Assembly (NCBI GenBank): GCA_019752555.1
Contig: JAIELY010000002.1
Location: 1-64,000, forward strand
DNA length: 64,000 nt
Origin: Rhabdochlamydiaceae bacterium
GTDB taxonomy: Bacteria; Chlamydiota; Chlamydiia; Chlamydiales; Rhabdochlamydiaceae
Reading direction: 5' to 3'
Below the pieces are notes generated by a model. That model saw only the letters and a program-made list of their open reading frames with translations. It was not told where the DNA came from and did no database searches. Shown piece after piece: positions 12,622-21,892 of the stretch (the first letter of the stretch is position 1; the number at the start of each line of letters is the position of its first letter). The translations under genes and the position numbers were made by a program.

Positions 12622-15170
12622 TCTGCTGGGGGTTTAGGAATTTCCAGATGACAAAGACCATCTAAAAAGCTTAAATGATTTTGAGAGTAGCGCATATACA
12701 TTGTTGAACAAACCTCTGGAAATGCAATTTGAGTACTGCTTTCACTAAATGGGGTATTATTTGTTAACTTTTGTAAAATGATTGCAAAATCCATAATCCA
12801 TCTTTCGTTCTGTGACTCTTTAATCATGAGAGGATTCAACAATCTCAAGAATAACTCTCCTCCAACAAATAGATTAGCTTTTGTTTGAATCTCTTCACAA
12901 TCCATTTCTGGTCTTAATGACTGAATGTGTTGAAAACCAAGCATGTACTGGGTAGCAAGAATCCTCTTAACCTCATCGGGAATGCAAATGCCATATAAAC
13001 TCGTCATGGCTTGAGTGACAAAACTCTCAAATACTTCACGGGGTTCAACCGTTTGACTTTTCTTAGCTTCCCAGTAATGCTCAAGAACCAAATTAATAAA
13101 ATTGGAAAATGCCTCGTTACCATAATGCATGAGCAGTGCTTTGTACAAACAAGAAGCTAAATTGTTCTCGCGCAATAACGTTTCGGGTGTAGTAGATGTT
13201 AAAAGAGCCTGCTCTGTCACACGAGAATAGACCAAAAGAACCTGATTAAATGCAATAGCGCGCGTTTTGATCGCATTAACAGCTGCATTCGCAAAAAGAT
13301 TTGCATTCTCTATATTGGGATTTCGATGAAGGCTGCTGGAGAGGAATGCATAGACATCAGGTTCAAAAATGAGCGCTCCAAATAATTCATCGACTCTCGA
13401 TTCTAGCCGAGCTTTAAGCTCAACATTCCCCTCTTTCTGAATTAGCCGCCAAATCTGCTTGAGAAGAGGATCGATGACCCGATGAGCAACCCCTCCTTTT
13501 TTATAGTTATGAATCAGGAGTTTAGAAACAGATTCAGCATCAAATTCAATCTCTGGATTTGCAATTGTCCAAAGAAGTTTAGTTTTGACCTTCTGATGTA
13601 AAGGATTGATCTGAATGGTATCAGAGCTAGAACTGGAACTAGAGCTCGACTCTGTCGGCTCTTTTCTCGAAGAGCGTAGAGATTGAATGGATCTTCTTAA
13701 TCCTTTTACCCTTCTTTTTGGGGAACTCGTATGAGAAGAGGACGTTGAGCTGCTGCACTGAGAAGAACAGAGCAAAGGCTTATCTTCCTCAACAAGAGAC
13801 TGAAATTCTGAAATCTGGCTGATAAAAGAGCGGTGCTGTGCTAAAAAAACATCATAAATTTTTGATAGATGGGCAGGTTTATTAGGACGCTTGCAGTGGG
13901 CAAAGCTACCCAAAAGCGTGGATACATCTTTAAATATAGAGTTTTTAATTTTATCGGTTGCTAGGTTAGAAATCACAGGAATCAAAACAGATTCGTAAAG
14001 AAATTTTGAAACCATCTGTTCACACTCAATCGCAATCGCTGCATTATCTAAAGATTTAGAGCTTAACTTTTGTTGAAAGAAGTTTCTTCTCACCTCAAGC
14101 ATTTGCTTCACTTCTAATGACATTTCCATCGAAAAAATCAGCGAGAGAATGTTTTTAATCAGAAAAGAGTCTTTACCTTTTTTACACACATCAGAAAACC
14201 CGTGAATGCTTTGGATTAGATTTTCAATGTCAAGCCCAATGAGTGCTTGGGTAAATTCATAGGCAAATGAAAAGGAAATCCCTTTTTGCGGAAAAAGAGG
14301 TTGAACTCCTTCATATCTACTGTCGAGCTGAGTCAGTAAAGTCAACCCCGCAGAAATATCACGATCATCTAATCTTCTGTCGATAATTTCTTTCACAACG
14401 AATAGGGTGTCTTGTCGAAATTTAACCAGAAAGTCATAGATAAATTCTATCCCCCGCGGAAGATAAAACAAGCTATTAAAAATGCCCGCTAGATGTTTTG
14501 GATTCGAGCGGATGAATGAATGGCAAATTTGCAATACTGCTTTACGGTCTTTTGGATTACGAGAAGGATTTTGATATTCATCGATAATTTCTTGAGCCAC
14601 ACGATTTGGATTGAAGCCCTCCCCTTGATTTCGAACATAGGAAAGCTGCGGAAGGCGCTCACGTGCTAATTTTGTTAGCCTAGAAGAGGGTGAAAGAGGA
14701 CTGCGGGGGCTCTTATTACGCGAAGAGGGATCGTAGAGAACCTGAAGAGATGGGGATGGCAAAAGTTGTGCATCAGACGTTGAACATTCACGAGATGTAC
14801 GCGCGGATAAAGATCCTGAAGAGGATGAAAGATCAGCTAGCGGCTCTTTTGGACTTCCCCTTTCTGTAAGGCTATTGCTTCTCTTTCTTGTGGAGCTATT
14901 TTGCGTCTCATCCAAAATTAAATCAGATGCGCCATCTACCTCAGAAGAGCTAGAGCTGCTAGAGGTCGAGGTCTTATCCGCATATTTAACGTCTGTAATG
15001 CGTCCCTCTCTTGCCGCAATGATTGTTGTTAAATCCAAATGAAAGGGGGAAGCTGGGCGCGGCGGCACAACTTCTGCAGCTGAAGGTTCATCCCCCTGCT
15101 TTACAGCTTTCTTTCGGTCGGAGGGGATGGTGAAACTAACATTTTTGGAGGGGGTGACTCCTGATGCCAT
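12618..15170 (-). CDS. RasGAP-domain protein, effector candidate
   Basis: An 850-residue protein with a eukaryotic-type Ras GTPase-activating domain at about 640-845. The signature blocks are TLLRENNLAS at 664-673, matching TLFRGNSLAS of neurofibromin and placing the arginine finger at Arg667; VGGELFLRLLNP at 769-780, matching the invariant FLRxxNP; and ILQKLTNN at 798-805, matching ILQxxAN. Residues 1-160 and 465-515 are Ser-rich and disordered, with no signal peptide or membrane helix. Residues 165-430 are helical and may be a decayed second GAP-like unit. Known RasGAPs switch off Ras by supplying the finger arginine. Bacteria have no Ras of this kind, so a host target is the natural inference. 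It sits between pfp and a methyltransferase gene; an AAGGAG ribosome site precedes the ATG. Confidence 0.82.
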   Translation of the reverse strand: MASGVTPSKNVSFTIPSDRKKAVKQGDEPSAAEVVPPRPASPFHLDLTTIIAAREGRITDVKYADKTSTSSSSSSSEVDGASDLILDETQNSSTRKRSNSLTERGSPKEPLADLSSSSGSLSARTSRECSTSDAQLLPSPSLQVLYDPSSRNKSPRSPLSPSSRLTKLARERLPQLSYVRNQGEGFNPNRVAQEIIDEYQNPSRNPKDRKAVLQICHSFIRSNPKHLAGIFNSLFYLPRGIEFIYDFLVKFRQDTLFVVKEIIDRRLDDRDISAGLTLLTQLDSRYEGVQPLFPQKGISFSFAYEFTQALIGLDIENLIQSIHGFSDVCKKGKDSFLIKNILSLIFSMEMSLEVKQMLEVRRNFFQQKLSSKSLDNAAIAIECEQMVSKFLYESVLIPVISNLATDKIKNSIFKDVSTLLGSFAHCKRPNKPAHLSKIYDVFLAQHRSFISQISEFQSLVEEDKPLLCSSQCSSSTSSSHTSSPKRRVKGLRRSIQSLRSSRKEPTESSSSSSSSSDTIQINPLHQKVKTKLLWTIANPEIEFDAESVSKLLIHNYKKGGVAHRVIDPLLKQIWRLIQKEGNVELKARLESRVDELFGALIFEPDVYAFLSSSLHRNPNIENANLFANAAVNAIKTRAIAFNQVLLVYSRVTEQALLTSTTPETLLRENNLASCLYKALLMHYGNEAFSNFINLVLEHYWEAKKSQTVEPREVFESFVTQAMTSLYGICIPDEVKRILATQYMLGFQHIQSLRPEMDCEEIQTKANLFVGGELFLRLLNPLMIKESQNERWIMDFAIILQKLTNNTPFSESSTQIAFPEVCSTMYMRYSQNHLSFLDGLCHLEIPKPPAE

Positions 15171-15191
15171 AACTTACACTCCTTAAGCTGT

Positions 15192-16823
15192 TTATGTAAA
15201 AGCAATTGCGATAGAAATGGGCAAAGAATCTGTGAGTTGGGGATCACCAGAAAATTGAATCGGGCCGGGGAAGAGGTACGCATCTTGTGAGGCCCAGCTG
15301 CCTTGGTGTTGTTTAAAGTAGTTAAAGGCCTTTCCATTCAAATCGACAAGAGCCTTTTGAATGACAGGTTTTAATTTGCCTTTCCGTAATTCCATATGCA
15401 TCAATGTGGTAATGGGAATGCCGCCCATTTGCCATTGATCCACAGGAAGATGAAGATCGCTAACATAACACATCGAGCCAGTTGCCCTTTCACGGATAAG
15501 CAGCGCTGCGACATGCCCTAAAGCTGTGCAATAGAGGCAATCGAAATTGGACGGATATGCGGCTCTTCCCTCATATCCCAAAAAATGAGATTGAGGGCTA
15601 AAGGTGCCTAAATAAGTTCCTTGTTTTTTTCGCTCCTCAAGAGAGTGGGAAACAGTTTCGATAAGAAGGCGTTCCGTTTCAATCAGCGAGACCTGCACAT
15701 TGCCATGAGGATCGCGGCTGAGCAGTAATTGCTTTTGAATCGATTCAGGAAGCGAGGCAAAACACTGGGCGCTTGGCAAAGAGAGCTTAGAAATTAAAAC
15801 ATTTCTATCGCAAGACTCCTGCCCAGAAAGAAGGGTGTTGAGCTCAGAAATCAACACTTTCACTTCGGGAATAAATTCAATCAACCCTTCAGGGATTAAG
15901 ATCACTCCATAATTTTTTCCCAATGCGGCGCGCTGAACAATAAGGTTCGCAATCTCCTCGGTAATTTGCGATAAGGTCATCCCTTTCTCAGCAACCTCTT
16001 CGCTAATCAAAGTCATATTAGGTTGAACAGAAAGCGCGCATTCTAGCGCAATGTGGGAAGCGGATCTCCCCATGAGTTTGATAAAATGGGTGTATTTTTT
16101 TGCAGAAAGCGCATCTCTTGCAATATTGCCAATCATCTCGGCATAGACCTTACAGGCAGTATCAAACCCAAACGAAGTGGCGACATGTTCATTTTTTAAA
16201 TCCCCGTCGATCGTCTTAGGAACACCGACCACAGTTGTCTGGCACTCATGGGCTAAAAAATATTCAGCTAAAAGAGCTGCATTGGTATTCGAATCATCGC
16301 CTCCGATGATCACAAGCCCTGTCAATCTCAAGGCTTTGATGGAAGAAAGAGCTGCATTAAGCTGCTCTTCTGATTCGATTTTAGTACGTCCTGAACCAAT
16401 GAGATCAAAACCACCTTGATTGCGATAGGGCTTAAGAAGCTCCTCATTAAGTTCAATCGATTTACCGCTGATTATTCCAGATGGGCCGCCTAGAAAACCA
16501 AAGAGTTTACTATTCGGATTTAATTTTTTTAGAGCATCGTAGAGCCCTGTAATGACATTATGCCCCCCGGAAGCCTGTCCGCCGGAAAATACGACACCGA
16601 CACGCTCTTCTAAAGCAACTTGAGGCCCGCCGCCCCTCTTCCCTGTCAATAAGGGACGCCCGAATGTATGGGGAAACAAGGCCTGTATGGAACTCGCTTC
16701 ATGACTTGCCGCTGGAAGCAAATGCGCATCAAACGTCACGCTGGATAAATCGCCTAAAATAGAAGGAAGCCTTGGGCTGTATAAAGAGCGCGCTTGCTGC
16801 AAGGTACACGATGCTTTTTTCAT
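15192..16823 (-). CDS. pfp: Diphosphate--fructose-6-phosphate 1-phosphotransferase
   Basis: A 543-residue phosphofructokinase of the long, plant-beta-subunit-like type found in chlamydiae. It phosphorylates fructose 6-phosphate with pyrophosphate in place of ATP. The donor-site motif is GGDDSN (about residues 193-198); the Asp after GGD marks PPi use, where ATP enzymes have Gly. The catalytic loop is PKTIDGDL, followed by MGRSASHIALECAL. N-terminal FSGGQASGGHN is the phosphate-binding loop. It is the first gene of a three-gene minus-strand unit, 21 bases ahead of the RasGAP gene. It faces pyrG across a 223-base divergent gap. Family and donor call are firm. Confidence 0.93.
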   Translation of the reverse strand: MKKASCTLQQARSLYSPRLPSILGDLSSVTFDAHLLPAASHEASSIQALFPHTFGRPLLTGKRGGGPQVALEERVGVVFSGGQASGGHNVITGLYDALKKLNPNSKLFGFLGGPSGIISGKSIELNEELLKPYRNQGGFDLIGSGRTKIESEEQLNAALSSIKALRLTGLVIIGGDDSNTNAALLAEYFLAHECQTTVVGVPKTIDGDLKNEHVATSFGFDTACKVYAEMIGNIARDALSAKKYTHFIKLMGRSASHIALECALSVQPNMTLISEEVAEKGMTLSQITEEIANLIVQRAALGKNYGVILIPEGLIEFIPEVKVLISELNTLLSGQESCDRNVLISKLSLPSAQCFASLPESIQKQLLLSRDPHGNVQVSLIETERLLIETVSHSLEERKKQGTYLGTFSPQSHFLGYEGRAAYPSNFDCLYCTALGHVAALLIRERATGSMCYVSDLHLPVDQWQMGGIPITTLMHMELRKGKLKPVIQKALVDLNGKAFNYFKQHQGSWASQDAYLFPGPIQFSGDPQLTDSLPISIAIAFT

Positions 16824-16991
16824 ATTAAGTCGATGTGAGGTAAAAATTGATCTAAAGTGTACACGTTCAAAGCATTATTGGGAACGCATTTTGCTTGCTC
16901 TTGAAAATGCAAACCTTTTTTTTACACATAGAATTTTAAGCGCTTACTGCTCATAATCGACCTAATTTAAGGTACATGCTCGAACAAACTC

Positions 16992-16997
16992 TATACT
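16992..16997 (+). promoter_or_regulatory. Possible -10 box for pyrG within an inverted repeat
   Basis: TATACT lies 50 bases before the pyrG start, flanked by CTCGAA on the left and TTCGAG on the right, a perfect 6-base inverted repeat that could be an operator. No good -35 box is seen at the right distance. The ribosome site GGAGG is clear at 17034-17038. The rest of the 16824-17046 gap shows no gene. Confidence 0.3.
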
Positions 16998-17046
16998 TTC
17001 GAGTTCAAACGGCGTTTACTATTACTACTGAGCGGAGGTCTATCTT

Positions 17047-18660
17047 ATGCAACCTAAGTACATTTTTATCAGCGGCGGTGTCGTTTCTTCATTGGGAAAA
17101 GGGCTAGCCTCTGCATCGATTGCGATGCTCTTAGAAAGCCGCGGATTAAAAGTGGCAATGCTAAAATTAGATCCCTACCTGAACGTGGATCCTGGAACAA
17201 TGAATCCCTTCCAACACGGAGAGGTCTACGTGACAGATGATGGCGCAGAAACTGATTTGGACCTCGGCCATTACTTCAGGTACACCAATGCCCCTCTTTC
17301 CGCCCTATCGAATGCGACCTCAGGACAAATCTATGACACTGTGATTAAACGGGAGAGGCGCGGAGATTATCTAGGAAAAACAGTTCAAGTGATTCCTCAT
17401 GTGACCGATGAGATCAAACAGCGTATTTTAGCAAGCGCATTGCAACAGCCTTCGACCGATGTTGTTCTCGTGGAAATCGGAGGAACCGTCGGGGATATCG
17501 AGTCTCTTCCCTTCTTTGAAGCGATCCGTCAATTCCGTTATGAAAGACCCAAAGATTGTTTAAACATCCATTTGACCTACATCCCTTATCTCAAAGCTGC
17601 AGGAGAGGTCAAAACGAAACCCACCCAGCATTCCGTACAAACACTGCGCGGCATCGGCATCATTCCCGATCTCATCCTCTGCAGATGCGAACAGGATTTA
17701 TCCGAGGAAGATAAAGATAAGATCAGCCTTTTTTGCAGCGTGCCGAAGGAAGGGGTAATGGACATTGTCGATGTCACTCACAGCATCTATGAAGTTCCGT
17801 TGAATATGTCAAAACAAGGGTTAGACAGTAAGATTTGCGAAGGGCTTAACCTCCCTCAAACCAAAGCAGATCTTTCCAAATGGGAAGAGATGCTGCATCG
17901 AATCCTCCACCCGAAAATGAAAATTGTTATTGGAATTGTGGGAAAATACCTCCAGCACCAAGACGCCTATAAATCTGTTTTTGAAGCGCTGCACCACGGA
18001 GCTGTCGCAAATCAGGTGGAATTAGAGATCCGCAGGTTCGAGTCGGATAAGGTCTTAGAAAAGGGAGATGTAGAAAAAGTGATCGGCGGCTGTGACGGCT
18101 ATCTTGTCCCAGGAGGCTTCGGAGAAAGGGGCTGGATGGGTAAAATCATGACTGCAAAATACTGCCGTGAGAATCAGATCCCCTACTTTGGCCTCTGTCT
18201 TGGAATGCAGGTGATGTGCGTCGAATTTGCACGCCATGTGCTCGGTCTTCATGATGCTAACTCTACCGAGATGGACCCGCACACCCCCCACCCTGTCATT
18301 TCTCTTTTAAGCGAACAAAAGGGAATTTCCGACCTTGGAGGCACGATGCGCCTAGGAGCTTATCCCTGCCAAATTAAACCTGGAACTAAAGCCGAAAAAG
18401 CCTACGGCAATACGCGCATCTCTGAGCGCCACCGCCACCGCTTTGAATTTAACAATCTCTATAAAGATGAGTGTGAAAAACAAGGACTCGTTCTCTCTGG
18501 TGTTTTAGAAAGCGGTCATTTAGGCGAAATCGCAGAGGTCAAAGATCATCCCTGGATGGTAGGCGTCCAATACCATCCTGAGTTTAAATCGAAACCCACC
18601 GATCCCCACCCTCTGTTTCGATCATTCATAGAAGCAATCATCCAACAAAAGAAAGGATAA
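17047..18660 (+). CDS. pyrG: CTP synthase
   Basis: A 537-residue enzyme that aminates UTP to CTP using glutamine and ATP. The N-terminal synthase domain (about 1-265) begins KYIFISGGVVSSLGKGLASA-like and carries DPYLNVDPGTMNPF and the HVTDEIK loop. The C-terminal class I glutaminase domain has the nucleophile in FGLCLGMQ, and a His-Glu pair in YHPEF. Length is normal. The start has GGAGG eight bases upstream. ruvX follows with no gap, and the same order is known in Chlamydia. CTP synthase matters in chlamydiae because they otherwise import nucleotides from the host. Confidence 0.98.
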   Translation: MQPKYIFISGGVVSSLGKGLASASIAMLLESRGLKVAMLKLDPYLNVDPGTMNPFQHGEVYVTDDGAETDLDLGHYFRYTNAPLSALSNATSGQIYDTVIKRERRGDYLGKTVQVIPHVTDEIKQRILASALQQPSTDVVLVEIGGTVGDIESLPFFEAIRQFRYERPKDCLNIHLTYIPYLKAAGEVKTKPTQHSVQTLRGIGIIPDLILCRCEQDLSEEDKDKISLFCSVPKEGVMDIVDVTHSIYEVPLNMSKQGLDSKICEGLNLPQTKADLSKWEEMLHRILHPKMKIVIGIVGKYLQHQDAYKSVFEALHHGAVANQVELEIRRFESDKVLEKGDVEKVIGGCDGYLVPGGFGERGWMGKIMTAKYCRENQIPYFGLCLGMQVMCVEFARHVLGLHDANSTEMDPHTPHPVISLLSEQKGISDLGGTMRLGAYPCQIKPGTKAEKAYGNTRISERHRHRFEFNNLYKDECEKQGLVLSGVLESGHLGEIAEVKDHPWMVGVQYHPEFKSKPTDPHPLFRSFIEAIIQQKKG

Positions 18661-19083
18661 ATGGGAAGAATTTTAGGAGTTGACTTTGGCCTTGCCCGCA
18701 TCGGCATTGCAATTACTGACGAGCGCAAAATCATGGCGTTGCCCGTTGGAGCTTTTCGCACGGAAAAAACACCGGCACTAACCGTACAAATGCTCATGAA
18801 AGAGCTCGCTTCCTACGGCGCAATCGAAAAAATCGTGATCGGTTTGCCCCTTCTTTTAAACGGCAAAGAAGGAGATATGGCGCTTGCAGTAAAAGCGTTT
18901 GGCTCTCTTTTAAATCAAGCGTTCCAAGTGGAAGTGGTATACTGGGATGAGCGGCTCACTTCAGCTCAGGTAGACAAACTCATGATGGACTCTGGATTTA
19001 ACCGAAAAAAACGAGCGCAGCATAGCGATGCCATGGCTGCACATACGATCTTAGAAAACTATCTCGATTCCCTGCGGATATAG
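18661..19083 (+). CDS. ruvX: RuvX/YqgF-family nuclease
   Basis: A 140-residue RNase H-fold protein of the YqgF family, put forward as an alternative Holliday junction resolvase and as a factor in 16S rRNA 5' maturation. Motifs are LGVDFGLARIGIA (catalytic Asp near residue 7), IVIGLPLLLNGKEGD and YWDERLTSAQVDKLM, with the acidic end HSDAMAAHTILENYLD. The ATG follows the pyrG stop directly, so the two are co-transcribed. The length matches the family. Confidence 0.93.
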   Translation: MGRILGVDFGLARIGIAITDERKIMALPVGAFRTEKTPALTVQMLMKELASYGAIEKIVIGLPLLLNGKEGDMALAVKAFGSLLNQAFQVEVVYWDERLTSAQVDKLMMDSGFNRKKRAQHSDAMAAHTILENYLDSLRI

Positions 19084-19183
19084 ATAATGCTTGGCAGCAA
19101 TTTGCTTCTCATGTTTTAGTATGAAGAGTCAACTGCACAACTCCAGTCGTCTGTAAATTAAGCTTCTTAGTGTTTCGACTCTC

Positions 19184-19217
19184 TCAAAACTCAAGCACCA
19201 AGAACTTTATTTAGAGA
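19184..19217. repeat. Dispersed intergenic repeat, copy 2
   Basis: Matches 1944-1977 at 29 of 34 positions, in the 164-base gap between ruvX and zwf. The gap otherwise shows no gene. Confidence 0.45.
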
Positions 19218-19247
19218 AGACTAGCACCCTGAAAAAATGAGTGACCT

Positions 19248-20792
19248 ATGCCCCAGTTTTCCTCCCACCCCCTAGAAGAGCCAGGCGTATCTAGCAGATT
19301 TATTGATCCGTGTATTCTTGTCATCTTTGGAGCAACTGGTGATCTAACTGCGCGTAAACTAATTCCCGCTTTGTATAACTTAGCCAAAGAGGGACAGCTT
19401 CCCGCTCAATTTGCTTGCGTGGGATTTGCGCGACGCCAAAAGACTCACGATCAATTTCGCGAAGAAATGAAAGAAGCGATTGCTCAATTCTCTCGTACAA
19501 AACCTTTAGATGTTCCTCTTTGGGAGCGTTTCAAGGATCAACTCTTCTACCATATCTCTGAGTTTCATGAAGAAGAGGGCTATGCGCGCTTAAAGACCTT
19601 TCTTCAAGAATTAGACGCGAAACTCGGCACTAAGGGAAATCGGGTTTTTTATCTCTCAACACAGCCGAGTTTTTTTACTTTAATTTGTGAAAAGCTTCAT
19701 CGATCGGGATTGATTTATGATGCTGAAAAGGTACAAGACAAGTGGTCGCGGATCATCATTGAAAAACCATTTGGCCATGATCTAAAAAGCGCGCAAGACT
19801 TGCAAAATGAGCTGCTTTTGTATCTCAAAGAAGAACAGATTTATCGGATCGACCATTACCTTGGGAAAGAAACTGTTCAAAATATTTTAGTCTTCCGCTT
19901 TGCCAATTCCCTTTTTGAGTCTGTGTGGAACAACCGCTATATCGACCATGTGCAGATCACTGTCGCAGAAGACATTGGGATCGGCACGCGAGGGGCTTTT
20001 TGGGAAGAGGCTGGCTTTATCCGCGATATTTTGCAAAACCACATGATGCAGCTGCTTTCTCTTGTTGCAATGGAGCCACCGGTGAACCTCTCTGCGGATG
20101 CGATCCACGATGAAAAAGTGAAAGTGCTTCAAGCGATCCGTCCTCTTGCTCCATCCGATTTTGAGACGAGTGTCATCCGCGGGCAGTATGGAGCCGGATT
20201 TATCGGCGGACAAGATGCCATCGCTTACCGTTCTGAAAAAAATGTCTCCCCGACCTCAAATGTTGAAACCTATGCGGCACTGCGTCTTTTCATCGATAAT
20301 TGGCGCTGGGCGGGGGTTCCCATTTACTTGCGCGGCGGCAAGCGACTGCCTAAACGGGGCACAGAAATTGCTGTGATCTTCAAAGATCCTCCGAGTGTTT
20401 TATTCCAACAAAGCGGCAAGAAAAATGAACCCAATGCGCTTGCGATTCGGATCCAACCCGATGAAGGCACATCGCTTAAAATCAACTGCAAAGTCCCAGG
20501 TCCGAGCAGTCCGATCCAGCCTGTAAAGATGGATTTCCGCTATGGTTCTTATTTCGGAATGAGTCCTCCAGAGGCCTATGAGAGGCTGATTCTCGATTGC
20601 ATCCTAGGAGATAACACTCTCTTTGCACGGCAGGATGAGGTGTTTAATTCGTGGAAGTTTTTAACTCCGCTTCTCGATTATTGGAAGATGACGCCTGCAA
20701 AAGAATTCCCTAATTACGCTTCCGGCACTTGGGGACCTAAAGCTGCAGACGAGCTGCTGGAAAGGGATCACCGCAAGTGGAGATTGATCTAA
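19248..20792 (+). CDS. zwf: Glucose-6-phosphate 1-dehydrogenase
   Basis: A 514-residue enzyme, the first step of the oxidative pentose phosphate pathway; it oxidises glucose 6-phosphate and makes NADPH. Motifs are the dinucleotide-binding VIFGATGDLTARKL (about 27-40), the substrate motif EKPFGHD and the catalytic YRIDHYLGKETVQN. Length is normal. Its stop overlaps the opcA start by one base (TAATG), and pgl follows, so the three act as one operon. No strong ribosome site is seen before the ATG. Confidence 0.97.
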   Translation: MPQFSSHPLEEPGVSSRFIDPCILVIFGATGDLTARKLIPALYNLAKEGQLPAQFACVGFARRQKTHDQFREEMKEAIAQFSRTKPLDVPLWERFKDQLFYHISEFHEEEGYARLKTFLQELDAKLGTKGNRVFYLSTQPSFFTLICEKLHRSGLIYDAEKVQDKWSRIIIEKPFGHDLKSAQDLQNELLLYLKEEQIYRIDHYLGKETVQNILVFRFANSLFESVWNNRYIDHVQITVAEDIGIGTRGAFWEEAGFIRDILQNHMMQLLSLVAMEPPVNLSADAIHDEKVKVLQAIRPLAPSDFETSVIRGQYGAGFIGGQDAIAYRSEKNVSPTSNVETYAALRLFIDNWRWAGVPIYLRGGKRLPKRGTEIAVIFKDPPSVLFQQSGKKNEPNALAIRIQPDEGTSLKINCKVPGPSSPIQPVKMDFRYGSYFGMSPPEAYERLILDCILGDNTLFARQDEVFNSWKFLTPLLDYWKMTPAKEFPNYASGTWGPKAADELLERDHRKWRLI

Positions 20793-21892
20793 TGGCAACA
20801 TCCTTACATACAGTCAAGCCTGAGCTCATTCAACAGGAGCTCAACCGGATTTGGGAATCGTTAGAAACAACAAATACCACACGCGCCTGTCTTTTTAATC
20901 TCGTTTTTTACACAGAAAGAAATCACCGTACGGCTTATATCCAAAGAATTGCTCAATCGGTTGTTAAACGATTTCCTGCTCGCGTGATTTTCGTTGCTGC
21001 GAATAAAGACTCAAAAGAAGATTACCTAAAGACGGATGTTTCGATTCTTAATTCGAGCACAGGAGAGAATGATGTTGCTTGCGATTTCATTCAAATCGAG
21101 GCAGGAGGCTCTTCTCAACAGAGGATCCCATTTCTAATTCTACCCCATCTGATTTCCGATCTGCCTGTATATCTTGTCTGGGCTGAAGATCCCTGTTTAG
21201 ATGACCCGCTCTTCCAACAGCTGGCCAAGTTTAGCCATAGGGTAATCTTCGATTCTGAAACATCAGAAAGTCTCACTTATTTTGCAGCAAGCCTCTTGCA
21301 TCATAAAACCTATACGCAAACCGATATCGCCGATCTCAATTGGGCGCGCATTGAAACTTGGAGGGACATGCTCTCCTCCGCTTTCTACTCGGAGGATCGT
21401 CTCAATAAAATCAGACAGGCTCAAACAATAAAGATCATCTATAACGCCCAAGAATCGGCATTCTTCTGCCATACGCAAATCCAATCTTTCTATGTCCAAG
21501 CATGGCTTGCCTGTCAATTGGATTGGGCATTTGAAAGCGCAACGAAGGAAAAGGGAGAAATCTCTCTTTTTTACACCTCCTCTCAATTACCGATCCGGAT
21601 CGATTTGACACAAGCTTCCTATCCCCAGCTGCCCCCTGGACTCATCCTCTCTTTGGAAGTTACAACAAGAGATGGGGATCATTTCCAATTTCAACGCAAC
21701 TTAGAGTCGATCCATCAAATCACGCTCATTGCTTCAAGCAAGGATCGCTGTGAGATGCCCTGCAATTACATCTTTGCTAAAGCTGAATCGGGGCACTCTC
21801 TTGTTAAAGAGATCTGCCATAGAGGTACAAGCGAACACTTCCTTAAAGTCTTATCCCATTTAAAACAGATGAACATGCAGGACTTATGCTAA
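20792..21892 (+). CDS. opcA: OpcA-like glucose-6-phosphate dehydrogenase assembly protein
   Basis: A 366-residue protein from the ATG at 20792; the in-frame GTG at 20777 lies within zwf and is less likely. The N-terminal part reads like OpcA: TRACLFNLVFY, then an Arg/Phe-rich strand, and LPHLISDLPVYLVWAEDP is the most family-like stretch. In cyanobacteria and actinobacteria OpcA helps assemble and allosterically tune G6PDH. Its position, fused by a one-base overlap to zwf and by a 7-base overlap to pgl, fits that role. I do not recall a counterpart at this spot in Chlamydia. The family call rests on partial similarity plus context. Confidence 0.8.
   Translation: MATSLHTVKPELIQQELNRIWESLETTNTTRACLFNLVFYTERNHRTAYIQRIAQSVVKRFPARVIFVAANKDSKEDYLKTDVSILNSSTGENDVACDFIQIEAGGSSQQRIPFLILPHLISDLPVYLVWAEDPCLDDPLFQQLAKFSHRVIFDSETSESLTYFAASLLHHKTYTQTDIADLNWARIETWRDMLSSAFYSEDRLNKIRQAQTIKIIYNAQESAFFCHTQIQSFYVQAWLACQLDWAFESATKEKGEISLFYTSSQLPIRIDLTQASYPQLPPGLILSLEVTTRDGDHFQFQRNLESIHQITLIASSKDRCEMPCNYIFAKAESGHSLVKEICHRGTSEHFLKVLSHLKQMNMQDLC

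Noticed and set aside
12618-15170. Hypothesis that the Ser-rich protein is only low-complexity with no domain
   Set aside because: Three ordered RasGAP signature blocks at family spacing argue for a real folded domain.
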